Below are positions 1 to 6,738 of a DNA stretch of 15,896 bases, one piece after another. Source of the stretch: Oscillospiraceae bacterium (lineage in GTDB: Bacteria; Bacillota; Clostridia; Oscillospirales; Ruminococcaceae); the NCBI GenBank assembly GCA_029062865.1, contig JAIDPG010000309.1, positions 1 to 15,896 of the forward strand, read 5' to 3'. The number at the start of each line of letters is the position of its first letter. Positions within the stretch are counted from its first letter, which is position 1. Position numbers and translations under genes: made by a program. The notes beneath the pieces are model-generated. The model saw only the letters and a program-made list of their open reading frames with translations. It ran no database searches and was not told where the DNA came from.

Positions 1-1
1 A

Positions 2-142
2 TTAGAGGCACTTAACAAGCGTTATCGCAATCTCGCGAAAACATTCCACCCCGATCTTGAGGCGGGAGATGAAGAAACGATGAAGCTTGTAAACGAGGAA
101 TACGAACGTTTAAAATCCGAATTTGCTTCTAAAAACTCATAA
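2..142 (+). CDS. J-domain protein, C-terminal end (partial, cut by window start)
   Basis: Reading from base 2 gives 46 residues with no stop until TAA at 140-142. The peptide contains a helix II-like stretch (RYRNLAKTF), the HPD tripeptide that contacts and stimulates Hsp70/DnaK, and then a charged helix III-like segment ending in EEYERLKSEF. This is the second half of a DnaJ J-domain. Only about 25 residues follow HPD, so the J-domain is at the extreme C-terminus, unlike classical DnaJ, where it is N-terminal. The protein is therefore probably a membrane or accessory J-domain protein and not the housekeeping chaperone. The rest of the gene lies outside the window, so its identity cannot be refined. 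Confidence 0.8.
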   Translation, partial: LEALNKRYRNLAKTFHPDLEAGDEETMKLVNEEYERLKSEFASKNS

Positions 143-172
143 TATAAAAGCCGATCCCGACGGGTCGGCTTT
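143..172 (-). terminator. Hairpin terminator between convergent genes, mainly for the LacI-type gene
   Basis: The 8-bp arms AAAGCCGA (147-154) and TCGGCTTT (165-172) enclose a 10-base loop. On the minus strand the hairpin is followed by TTTTATATT, a good intrinsic-terminator tail, 15 bases after the LacI-type stop codon. On the plus strand the tail is poorer (TTTGATTA), so termination of the J-domain gene is possible but less certain. Confidence 0.7.
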
Positions 173-186
173 GATTATCAATTAAC

Positions 187-1209
187 CTATATCTCCTTGA
201 GGTTCTTAACGCTATCTCTGCGGATAAGCTTCCCCGCGACGAGTGTTCTGCCGCGTTTAAAGCTTGCGTCGCGGATCTTGTGGAGCATTATGTCGACCGC
301 CTCAGAAGCCATTGCCTGTCCGTTTACGTCGATTGTTGTCAGATGCGGCTGGCACATCGTCGCGTAAACGTGGTTGTTGTAGCCGACGACGGAGATGTCC
401 TCCGGAACGCGGAAGCCCTGCGCGTTCAGCTGGTTCACAAGCCTGAACGCCGTCTCGTCGCTGCTGCATACGAACGCCGTCGGAAGCTCCGCGGGGAGCT
501 CGAACGTGTTATGTATTTCGCCGCTGCGCGTTCTGTCCGACAAGATCCACTCCTGCTTCAGAGCAATGCGGTTTTCAAGCAGCGCTTTGTAATAGCCGAG
601 AAATCTATCCTGCACGCTTGAATTCCCCGCCGTGTTCCCAAGGAATCCTATGCGGCGATGTCCGTTGCTTATCAAATGCGAGGTCAGCAGATACGCGCCG
701 TAGAAGTTGTCCGAAAGCACCGCCTCGCTGTCCTCGCGGCTGCCGTAGAAATCGAGGAAAACCGTCGGGATATAAAACGCCATAAGCCTGTCGATATAAT
801 CATTCGGGAACTGTCCGAGCAATATCACGCCGTCGACCTTCTTGTCGCGGATAGACGGGGGAATCTCGCCGGGGCTTTCAAGCGCCTCGTCGCTTATCTC
901 CTCAAGCATACCGTAGTAGTTCTGCCGCTGGAGCAGCTCCACGAGATATTTGTACATGATCCAATAAAACGCCGACGGCTCGCTTATAAAGTGCTTCGCG
1001 ACGACGATAGCGATGTTGTACGTCAAGCCCTCGCGGATGGCGCGCCCACTCGTGTGGAGGCGATAGCCCATTTCGGAGGCCTTCTGCTTTATCCGCTCGC
1101 GCAGCGCCTCGGAAACGCCCTCGCGGTCGCCGAGCGCCTTTGAAACGGTCACGGTGCTGACGTTCATAGCTTTGGCAATATCGCTCATTGTAACGGTTTT
1201 CTTGATCAT
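187..1209 (-). CDS. LacI-family transcriptional regulator
   Basis: This 340-residue protein has the full-length LacI/GalR layout. Residues 9-28 form the helix-turn-helix (MSDIAKAMNVSTVTVSKAL), with the characteristic VSxxTVSKAL recognition helix. A hinge near residues 48-60 follows, and residues 65-335 form a periplasmic-binding-protein-like effector domain (GVILLGQ, GHRRIGFLG, SSDETAF, ISVVGYNN). Such proteins bind operators as dimers and respond to a sugar or sugar derivative. The ATG at 1209 is preceded by AGAGGA (1219-1224 on the plus strand) at a 9-base spacing. A promoter is visible at 1283-1311 and a terminator follows the gene. The ligand and targets cannot be read from sequence. It may control the divergent lipoprotein gene, itself, or the sugar-type transporter about 3 kb away; this is inference. 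Confidence 0.93.
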   Translation of the reverse strand: MIKKTVTMSDIAKAMNVSTVTVSKALGDREGVSEALRERIKQKASEMGYRLHTSGRAIREGLTYNIAIVVAKHFISEPSAFYWIMYKYLVELLQRQNYYGMLEEISDEALESPGEIPPSIRDKKVDGVILLGQFPNDYIDRLMAFYIPTVFLDFYGSREDSEAVLSDNFYGAYLLTSHLISNGHRRIGFLGNTAGNSSVQDRFLGYYKALLENRIALKQEWILSDRTRSGEIHNTFELPAELPTAFVCSSDETAFRLVNQLNAQGFRVPEDISVVGYNNHVYATMCQPHLTTIDVNGQAMASEAVDIMLHKIRDASFKRGRTLVAGKLIRRDSVKNLKEI

Positions 1210-1282
1210 TTTATACAGTCCTCTTCTGCTGAAATTTCGGCAGTTTTTGGGGGAATCTCGGGAATTAAAACGCCATAGTTAT

Positions 1283-1311
1283 ATTTTAAGTTATAATCTT
1301 GCTTTTGTAAA
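1283..1311 (-). promoter_or_regulatory. Promoter of the LacI-type regulator
   Basis: On the minus strand, TTTACA (plus 1306-1311, 5 of 6 to TTGACA) and TAAAAT (plus 1283-1288, 5 of 6 to TATAAT) are separated by exactly 17 bases. The start codon lies about 75 bases downstream. An AACGTT palindrome (1313-1318) adjoins the -35 and could be part of an autoregulatory operator, but the flanking symmetry is weak. Confidence 0.6.
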
Positions 1312-1418
1312 GTAACGTTTTCACCAAATTATCACACGCATTTTTGTGAATTGTGTAGAATGAACCGCGTCGAATTTGCTAAAACTTGTGACAAAATGCC
1401 GTTTTTTCGCGTAAATTA

Positions 1419-1447
1419 TAGACTTTTCGGGGATTATGTGGTATAAT
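1419..1447 (+). promoter_or_regulatory. Extended -10 promoter of the lipoprotein gene
   Basis: A perfect TATAAT (1442-1447) is preceded by TGG, giving the extended -10 pattern TGnTATAAT. TAGACT (1419-1424, 4 of 6 to TTGACA) lies 17 bases upstream. The first ATG is 40 bases downstream. Confidence 0.7.
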
Positions 1448-1487
1448 AAGCTATAGTGCGGTAATTTCCGCGTTTTTAGGACGGATT

Positions 1488-2468
1488 ATGAAAGAGATGA
1501 TTATTATGAAAAAATGCAGTATAATTCTGGCGGTGTTGCTTGCGGCGGCTCTTTGCGGGTGCTCGGATAAGGGCGGCACTTCAAATAACGAAAGCTCCCG
1601 CGCGGAGATTTCGATCGCAGAGTCGAACGACACGAGCGAGCCGATAATCGGCACGGGCGAGAGCTCGACGGCGCGAACCGTCTCCGAGCCGACAATTTCC
1701 ACAACGTCCGAGCCCGACTCGCGGGAGACGTTCATCACGGGCGTTATGGGCGAAAAGATACTCACGACGGAGATCAGCGCGGTGTTCTCGAACAACGGCG
1801 CGGAGCTCACGGCGGCGGAGCTTACGAGAGAGACGTTCTCGGCGGTGCTTTGCGACGGCTTTGCTTATCTTGCCGAGCCGAGCGGTCTCGCGAGAAATAG
1901 CATCGACAACGCGGACGTTTATGACGAGAACACTCTCCAGTTCAGCGATGTAACGCCGCAGCCGGTTTCCGACTACAAGCGCGTGAACGTCGGCGACAGC
2001 ATCGGCGGTCTTACACTCAAGGAGGCGCAGGTGAACTTTGCTTCGGGCTCCGAAATGGGGCTGCCGGACGTGGCGTTTGTTTACGGCTCGGCGATGTTTG
2101 AGGGCGAGCTTACGATGACGGGCTACATTGCCCGCGCCGCTGAGGACACCTACAACTTTATGACGGGCGATCTGATGTTCGTGCCGTGCGACGGCGAGTC
2201 TACGCTTCCCGTGATGTCCTACACCTACGACGAGCAGCTGGGCTACTGCCACGCGCCGCAGTACGTTTCATCGGGCTCGGGCTTTACGTGGTATAACGAG
2301 TTCGGCTACATTTACCTCGGCAACGCCGCCGACACCACCGCGGATATCTCAATGATCCCGGACGACGGCTCGTTCGTAAAGGTAAAAGTGACGTTTGACA
2401 GTTTGATGATGTCCTCGGGCATAGACCGCGGGAACGTTATCACCGCGGAGCTGATCGACATAACATAA
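1488..2468 (+). CDS. Predicted secreted lipoprotein of unknown function
   Basis: I do not recognise a family for this 326-residue protein. The N-terminus is a lipoprotein signal peptide with the hydrophobic stretch SIILAVLLAAAL and lipobox LCGC, making Cys25 the lipidated residue. A Ser/Thr/Glu-rich linker runs to about residue 75, as in surface-exposed lipoproteins of monoderms. The remaining roughly 250 residues look globular and extracellular, with many aromatics and acidic residues, including GDSIGGLTLKEAQ, VAFVYGSAMFEGELTMTGYI and SGFTWYNEFGYIYLG. AGGA at 1478-1481 sits 6 bases before the ATG at 1488. An in-frame ATG at 1506 (MKKCSIILA), with AAGAG upstream, is a plausible alternative that gives a more typical signal peptide. 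The gene has its own promoter and terminator and is divergent from the LacI-type regulator, so it appears to be monocistronic. Confidence 0.85.
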   Translation: MKEMIIMKKCSIILAVLLAAALCGCSDKGGTSNNESSRAEISIAESNDTSEPIIGTGESSTARTVSEPTISTTSEPDSRETFITGVMGEKILTTEISAVFSNNGAELTAAELTRETFSAVLCDGFAYLAEPSGLARNSIDNADVYDENTLQFSDVTPQPVSDYKRVNVGDSIGGLTLKEAQVNFASGSEMGLPDVAFVYGSAMFEGELTMTGYIARAAEDTYNFMTGDLMFVPCDGESTLPVMSYTYDEQLGYCHAPQYVSSGSGFTWYNEFGYIYLGNAADTTADISMIPDDGSFVKVKVTFDSLMMSSGIDRGNVITAELIDIT

Positions 2469-2482
2469 AATAATGTATAATC

Positions 2483-2517
2483 AAAAATTCCCTCGCCTTA
2501 GGCGGGGGATTTTTTTG
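2483..2517. terminator. Strong bidirectional intrinsic terminator
   Basis: The stem TCCCTCGCC (2489-2497) and GGCGGGGGA (2501-2509) has 9 pairs including one G-T, with a TTA loop. It is followed by seven T on the plus strand (2510-2516) and preceded by five A (2483-2487), which become a T tract on the minus strand. It can terminate both the lipoprotein gene and the convergent YlbJ-like gene. Confidence 0.9.
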
Positions 2518-2533
2518 TGATCTCGCCGCCTGC

Positions 2534-3712
2534 TCACCGCGGCTTCTTGCCTCTTGACTCTGATCCTCTTGCCACTAGCAGCAACACGCACATGATAAGC
2601 ACGCAGACGGAAAGCGCCGCGTTTTTGGAGAACGCGCTGACGGCGGTCTCGGCGGCTATCGTTTCCACGTCGGCGGGCGGGAATATTCCCGCGAAGGGCA
2701 TCGCGAGCAGGGCGCTTAAAACCGCTGCCGCGCCGCGCGAGATGAGGAAGTTTTTCAGCGGGATTCCGCGAGACAGCGCCGCGACCTGCATTATCACGCA
2801 CGCCCCGCCGAACGCCAGCAGCGCCGCGCAGGTCGGGAGGGCGTACTCTGTCGCGGTCATATCGCCTAGCCGCGTGATCTCAAGGAGCGCGGGGAGTATC
2901 TCGGAAGAGCCGAAAATCTCCGCGAAGAGCGCGTAAACCCCGATGACCTTCAGTATCGCCGAGATCACCGAAAAGCCTACTATCATCGCGCAGACCGTGA
3001 ACATCGTCCGCGCGCCGTCCGTCACCGACGTGATGAACGTTTCCGCGTCGAGCTTGAAGCCGCCCGCTTTTGGTCGCAAACATCCTGTTTGCGACTTAGT
3101 TGCGGGCTTTGCGACATCCGTGTCGCCGCCCGCTTTTGGTCGCAAACATCCTGTTTGCGACTTAGTTGCGGGATTTACGACATTCATGTCGCCGCCCGCG
3201 GCGCGTTCCAGCGGGATCTCACCTCGCATTCTCACAAAGCCCGCGATCAGAAGCGAAACGCCGAAGCAGATGCCGAACAGCGCAAGTCCCGCGGCTGCGC
3301 TTCCGAATATGCGTGCGCCTACTATACCCAGCATAAAGCCCGGACCGCTCCCGAAGCAGAAACAGAGCGCTCTCGCGGCGTTTTTTTGTTTCAGCCGACC
3401 TTCCCGTACAAGTTCCGATAACAGCCGCGCCCCGACGGGATAGCCGCCGATGTTCCCGAGCAAAAACACCGCGCAAAGCTCCTCGTCCATTCGCAGAAGC
3501 TTTGACAGCGGGAACGTCAGCGGCTTCAGAACGGTTCGATACAGCCCGCTTTTTTGCAGATAGATTGCAAGCACAGTAAACGCGAACAGGCTCGGCACGA
3601 CGACCTCAAGGCAGCTCACTGCCGCCGCGCCCACCGCGTCCGAAACCGTCTTGGGCTCGATTATCAGAATTACAGCCGCCAATCCCGCGGCGAGGGCTAA
3701 AACGTATTTCAT
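2534..3712 (-). CDS. YlbJ-like integral membrane protein (nucleoside-recognition/gate family)
   Basis: This polytopic membrane protein has 392 residues from the ATG at 3712. It matches the YlbJ pattern: PSLFAFTVLA (40-49), GNIGGYPVGARLLSEL (86-101), then LLEIT (276-280) and FGGACVIMQV (301-310) in the second half. These correspond to the paired gate repeats of the family. In Bacillus ylbJ is a sporulation gene; the transport role is unknown. A TTG at 3724 would add MVVE but lies only one base after AAGGAC, so I prefer the ATG. Residues 175-218, in the hydrophilic loop between the two halves, are two copies of a 22-residue in-frame palindromic insertion, which is foreign to the family. The gene follows the TIGR04086-like gene after a 12-bp hairpin and ends at the bidirectional terminator. 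Confidence 0.85.
   Translation of the reverse strand: MKYVLALAAGLAAVILIIEPKTVSDAVGAAAVSCLEVVVPSLFAFTVLAIYLQKSGLYRTVLKPLTFPLSKLLRMDEELCAVFLLGNIGGYPVGARLLSELVREGRLKQKNAARALCFCFGSGPGFMLGIVGARIFGSAAAGLALFGICFGVSLLIAGFVRMRGEIPLERAAGGDMNVVNPATKSQTGCLRPKAGGDTDVAKPATKSQTGCLRPKAGGFKLDAETFITSVTDGARTMFTVCAMIVGFSVISAILKVIGVYALFAEIFGSSEILPALLEITRLGDMTATEYALPTCAALLAFGGACVIMQVAALSRGIPLKNFLISRGAAAVLSALLAMPFAGIFPPADVETIAAETAVSAFSKNAALSVCVLIMCVLLLVARGSESRGKKPR
3059..3190 (-). repeat. Two tandem 66-bp in-frame palindromic elements inside the YlbJ-like gene
   Basis: Two units (3059-3124 and 3125-3190) share their first 48 bases exactly and differ at about four positions in the last 18. Each contains a perfect 9-bp inverted repeat, GTCGCAAAC/GTTTGCGAC, around a 5-base loop (3073-3095 and 3139-3161). 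Outer arms CCCGC/GCGGG (3063-3067 with 3102-3106; 3129-3133 with 3168-3172) extend the stem. The 9-base edge GCCGCCCGC recurs a third time at 3191-3199. Because 66 is 22 codons, the reading frame is kept. Each copy adds a peptide containing NPATKSQTGCLRPKAGG or its near copy. Confidence 0.9.
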
Positions 3713-3732
3713 TTCAACTACCAAGTCCTTCT

Positions 3733-3767
3733 ATCGGCTTTCCCCGCCTCCTGCAGGGAAAGCCGAT
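3733..3767 (-). other. Perfect 12-bp intergenic hairpin with a Shine-Dalgarno-like loop
   Basis: ATCGGCTTTCCC (3733-3744) and GGGAAAGCCGAT (3756-3767) pair perfectly around an 11-base loop. On the transcribed minus strand the loop contains AGGAGG (plus 3747-3752). The hairpin begins one base after the TIGR04086-like stop codon and ends about 20 bases before the YlbJ-like ATG. There is no T tract on either side, so it is not a standard terminator. It may instead be an mRNA processing or stability element, or a translational control element. Confidence 0.65.
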
Positions 3768-3768
3768 G

Positions 3769-4140
3769 TTAATTGCTTACTCCCGACACTCCCCCGACCG
3801 CCGCGAAGGACGCGCAGAGCGCTATCTTCAAGATCAGCGTGCCCACGGTGCTGTCGCCGAAGATCAGCGTAAAGATCGTCATCGGCACGGCGAACGCCAG
3901 ACCGCACAAAAAACCCGTTTTTAAGCCGTCCTTCTGCCGAACGAATCCCGCCGTCTTTCCGCACACAAAGCCGCCCGCCATCATCGCGATGACCGCCGCC
4001 GCGCCCGCGGTTTTCGCCGCGGACTTCATCAGCGTTAAAATCAGCGCCGCGGGTAAAATCGTCAGCACCATCGCCGCATACCCGCTCAGCACGCCGATAA
4101 GATACGGCTTAAACCTGTAATTCCGCTTCTGCCTGCGCAT
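3769..4140 (-). CDS. TIGR04086-like small membrane protein
   Basis: This 123-residue protein starts with a basic N-terminus (MRRQKRNYRFKPY) followed by four predicted membrane helices, at about residues 12-36, 42-62, 72-92 and 98-118. The size, four-helix plan, and glycine/alanine-rich second hairpin (MMAGGFVCGKTAGF) fit the TIGR04086 family of Clostridia and Bacilli, whose function is not known. GGGGTG precedes the ATG at a usable spacing. It is first in a two-gene minus-strand unit with the YlbJ-like gene and divergent from the transporter cluster. The family name rests on size, topology and motif resemblance only. Confidence 0.75.
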   Translation of the reverse strand: MRRQKRNYRFKPYLIGVLSGYAAMVLTILPAALILTLMKSAAKTAGAAAVIAMMAGGFVCGKTAGFVRQKDGLKTGFLCGLAFAVPMTIFTLIFGDSTVGTLILKIALCASFAAVGGVSGVSN

Positions 4141-4184
4141 TATATCACCCCGATAAAATCTATGCGGACAAACAAACGCTTAGA

Positions 4185-4212
4185 ACCAATTGTGAGTTAT
4201 TAACAATTTGGT
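4185..4212 (+). promoter_or_regulatory. Imperfect dyad in the divergent region (candidate operator)
   Basis: ACCAATTGT (4185-4193) and ACAATTTGGT (4203-4212) form an inverted repeat with one bulged base. Within it is TTGT-N8-AACAA (4190-4206), the same spaced pattern as the perfect dyad ahead of the second lipoprotein gene. A -10-like TATAAA follows at 4234-4239, but no good -35 is visible at a normal spacing. Function is inferred from position only. Confidence 0.3.
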
Positions 4213-4265
4213 GTTGCGAAATATGACAAATCCTATAAATTGCATATTTAAGTGTAACATTTCCT

Positions 4266-4448
4266 GAAAATTTCTGTCTTTAAGAGTAGAAAGGCAAATT
4301 TTTTTAGGAGGATAAATCTATGAAAAAGACAAAAATACTCGCAGTCGTTTTAGCGCTCGGGCTGATTTTGACGGGCTGCAAATCGGATAAATCGGGGACA
4401 AGCGGCGAGATCTCAACCGACAGCGGCTTTCGGTTCACTTCCAACGCC
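4266..4448 (+). repeat. Repeat copy 1: shared leader, RBS and signal-peptide region
   Basis: This stretch is duplicated at 6557-6738. The untranslated part (4266-4319) differs from the other copy at about six positions, including one T in the T tract. The first 129 coding bases (43 codons) differ at only 5. Both leaders contain TTTCT and AGAAA arms 12 bases apart, a T-rich tract, and AGGAGG 8 bases before the ATG. After codon 43 the genes diverge sharply. Confidence 0.85.
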
Positions 4449-6443
4449 ACGGAAGATTTTGTTTTCTCGGAGATCGACCTTGACGAAAGCGAGGGAATAA
4501 TCAATGCGTTCTCCGTAATGGATGACAGCAAAACCGCGCTTATTATTGTTTCGGAGGAGGGCGAGCATTATTTTGCCGTCTACGAAAACGGCAAGCAGAT
4601 AATCAAGACCGAGATACCAAGCTTTTATCAGGAGATGTGCTACAATGCTGCCGAAAAATGCTTTTACACATACAACGTACAGAAAAAACAGCTCCATATA
4701 ATGGACGCGGATTTCAATTTCAAAGAGGTTCTTGCCGACAATTTTGAAATCTCCGAGATCAAAAATATGGACGTTGTTGATAACAAGCTGTATCTTATCG
4801 CCGTCGAGAATGATCCGTATGATCTTAACGTACAGGAAAACGCGCTTGATGAGGAGACGGGATATTACGATTTCGGTGAGAAGGTCTATTCAATAGATTT
4901 GTCAACCAAGAAGCTCAAAGACCTCGGTATTCAAAACGTTATCTGCCAGTCATATTCAAATGACACGCTGTACTATTATACCTGCCGTAACGGGCACTAT
5001 TCTCTTGACATATTTGACAGGGAGACCGAGACGCTGAAGGCCGTAAGAAACATGGACGAGACCGGCTATATTTATTCATTCGCGATAATCGGCGAGGAAA
5101 TGATATACATAGACTACGTGAATACCAAGCTAGTTAAACTTAATCTGAACTCCGGAAATGTGTTGTTTGAGCCGGGTGTGATATACATATTGAGGAATTC
5201 AGACTTCGAGGTATACAAGGGTTCTCTGATCATTCTCAACAGAGACAATATGAGCATTACCCGCTGCGGAGGAAATTCGGGGTTGACGCACGTCGATGAA
5301 AAGCTGGCGCAGTTTCAGGGCGAGAGCCTTGTAATAGGCACTTTTTCATCACGTTATGTGCCGATAAACACACTGGCTCTCTCTTCCGAATGTGGCATAT
5401 CCGCGTCCATATATGAGTTCCCGATGTATGATGATGAAATAAAGCTCAAGCTGCTTGCGGGTGACAGCGACGTTGACATATATTTGTTCTCGTCGGGGCG
5501 CCGCACGGGAATAGACATACGAAAAATGGGCTGCTATGTTCCGCTTACCGATGAGTCGATCCTCAGCGAGCGCAGTCAATACTTTGACTGGCTGGCGGAT
5601 TATACCGTCAATGATAACGGCGAAATATGGTGCGTGCCGATATATACAAGCAGCTACGCTACATTCTATGTCCCCGAAAATCTTGAGGCGCTCGGTATCA
5701 GAGCCGAAGACCTTGCGACCTTTGACGGATATTTTTCCGCACTCGAGACCGTGAAGAAGCAGAACAACTACATATTTTACGGAACAACCCTTGATTTTGC
5801 CGATACGATGGATGAAAGATATAAAGCCAATTACAGCTTGTTTGACTATAATAACGAGACGTACAGAAATATGTTCGAGAGGATATACTCGGACTGGCTT
5901 ATCTGGTCGGACCCCAACGAAGGAAAAGCGGAGCATCCTCTGTTCAACAATATCATGAGCTCGCCCGATCCGTTTCAAAAGCTGGACGCTGATAATATGG
6001 CATTTGAGATCGATTATTCGACAACATTTTATGAAGATATCAGCAATCCGAATGATTGGCGCGCCATGCCTCTTCCGACAATATCATCGCTCGACGAAAA
6101 AAATCCGATAATTGTTGATTACGCTATAATAAACCCGTTCAGCAAAAAGAAAGAAGCCGCTGAGGCGTATCTGGGATTTATCGCCAAAAATAACCTGAAA
6201 TTCAGACGGGATAAATCATTCCTTTATAAAGACAAGGCGCTCTGCGGCGATCTGCAGTCCCTTACGGGTTCGTGCTTTGACGGGTTGTTTGATATGACGG
6301 AAAACGGAACCGTTTTCGAGGAATTGATCCCTATCGGCGAAAATTTCAGAGGCGACGTAATTGCGTATCAGAAGGGCGAAATGACTCTTGACGAATACAT
6401 TGCAAAGCTGGAACGCGTATCCGAAATAACGGCAAACGAATAG
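4320..6443 (+). CDS. Solute-binding lipoprotein with propeller-like N-terminal half (copy A)
   Basis: This 707-residue lipoprotein has signal peptide MKKTKILAVVLALGLILTGC, with Cys20 lipidated. Residues 45-335 are beta-rich and repetitive, with recurring 'label and value' blades such as NKLYLIAV, KVYSIDLSTKKLKDLG, DTLYYYTC and YSLDIFDRETETLKAV. This suggests a propeller-like sensor domain. Residues 345-707 resemble family 1 extracellular solute-binding proteins: LLAGDSDVDIYLF (378-390), YVPLTD (406-411), GEIWCVPIY (434-442), LPTIS (585-589), and the C-terminal signature YAIINPFSKKKEAAEAYLGF (601-620). Such proteins deliver sugars or peptides to MalF/MalG-type permeases, which lie downstream. 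The length is nearly twice the usual 400-450 residues because of the N-terminal half. AGGAGG at 4306-4311 fixes the start. It is a tandem paralogue of the next gene. Confidence 0.85.
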   Translation: MKKTKILAVVLALGLILTGCKSDKSGTSGEISTDSGFRFTSNATEDFVFSEIDLDESEGIINAFSVMDDSKTALIIVSEEGEHYFAVYENGKQIIKTEIPSFYQEMCYNAAEKCFYTYNVQKKQLHIMDADFNFKEVLADNFEISEIKNMDVVDNKLYLIAVENDPYDLNVQENALDEETGYYDFGEKVYSIDLSTKKLKDLGIQNVICQSYSNDTLYYYTCRNGHYSLDIFDRETETLKAVRNMDETGYIYSFAIIGEEMIYIDYVNTKLVKLNLNSGNVLFEPGVIYILRNSDFEVYKGSLIILNRDNMSITRCGGNSGLTHVDEKLAQFQGESLVIGTFSSRYVPINTLALSSECGISASIYEFPMYDDEIKLKLLAGDSDVDIYLFSSGRRTGIDIRKMGCYVPLTDESILSERSQYFDWLADYTVNDNGEIWCVPIYTSSYATFYVPENLEALGIRAEDLATFDGYFSALETVKKQNNYIFYGTTLDFADTMDERYKANYSLFDYNNETYRNMFERIYSDWLIWSDPNEGKAEHPLFNNIMSSPDPFQKLDADNMAFEIDYSTTFYEDISNPNDWRAMPLPTISSLDEKNPIIVDYAIINPFSKKKEAAEAYLGFIAKNNLKFRRDKSFLYKDKALCGDLQSLTGSCFDGLFDMTENGTVFEELIPIGENFRGDVIAYQKGEMTLDEYIAKLERVSEITANE

Positions 6444-6459
6444 GATAACATCACGGCTG

Positions 6460-6476
6460 TTGTTGATTGTCAACAA
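6460..6476 (+). promoter_or_regulatory. Perfect 7-bp dyad between the two lipoprotein genes (candidate operator)
   Basis: TTGTTGA and TCAACAA flank a TTG centre, giving a 17-bp perfect inverted repeat 17 bases after the stop codon of copy A and 133 bases before copy B. There is no T tract, so it is not a convincing terminator. Its TTGT-N8-AACAA pattern is also found at 4190-4206 ahead of copy A. Confidence 0.35.
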
Positions 6477-6489
6477 ATGCCTGCTATCA

Positions 6490-6519
6490 AATTCGGCGGA
6501 TTCCACAAAAACCCGAATT
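6490..6519 (+). repeat. Weak inverted repeat in the gap between the lipoprotein genes
   Basis: AATTCGG (6490-6496) and CCGAATT (6513-6519) are perfect 7-bp arms around a 16-base loop. There is no T tract and no clear role. It may contribute to 3'-end structure of the copy A message. Confidence 0.25.
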
Positions 6520-6556
6520 ATCATGATTATTCTTGCAATTTACTGTAATATTTTCG

Positions 6557-6738
6557 GAAAATTTCTGTCTTTACAAGTAGAAAGGCAAATTTTTTAGGAG
6601 GATTATTTTATGAAAAAGACAAAAATACTTGCGGTCGTTTTAGCGCTCGGGCTGATTTTGACGGGCTGCAAATCAGATAAATCGAGGACAAGCGGCGAAA
6701 TCTCAACCGACAGCGGCTTTCGGTTCACTTCCAACGCC
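6557..6738 (+). repeat. Repeat copy 2: shared leader, RBS and signal-peptide region
   Basis: This is the second copy of the segment at 4266-4448. It covers the leader from GAAAATTTCTGTCTTTA through AGGAGG (6596-6601) and the first 43 codons of copy B. One of the five coding differences changes an amino acid (Gly26 in copy A, Arg26 in copy B). Beyond codon 43 even conserved protein segments use different synonymous codons. Confidence 0.85.

Noticed and set aside
658..1143. 161-residue plus-strand open frame opposite the LacI-type gene
   Set aside because: The opposite strand encodes a full-length LacI-family protein with all family motifs. This frame is a shadow with no ribosome binding site or recognisable domain.
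1581..2252. 223-residue open frame on the minus strand inside the lipoprotein gene
   Set aside because: It is antisense to a gene with a clear signal peptide, promoter and terminator. Its composition is arginine/alanine-rich, as expected from reading GC-biased codons backward, and no motif is visible.
3059..3190. CRISPR array or tRNA-like element
   Set aside because: There are only two directly abutting 66-bp units with no variable spacers. They are in frame within a coding sequence and do not form a cloverleaf.
4141..4319. Riboswitch in the leader of copy A
   Set aside because: No known aptamer core could be recognised. The leader is short, AT-rich, and shared with copy B mainly around the ribosome binding site.
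5349..5978. 209-residue minus-strand open frame inside lipoprotein copy A
   Set aside because: It is antisense to the conserved solute-binding half, and a similar but different shadow occurs in copy B (7816-8217). There is no independent evidence for either.
6444..6609. Intrinsic terminator between the two lipoprotein genes
   Set aside because: Two inverted repeats are present (6460-6476 and 6490-6519), but neither is GC-rich nor followed by a T tract, so termination there is not supported.
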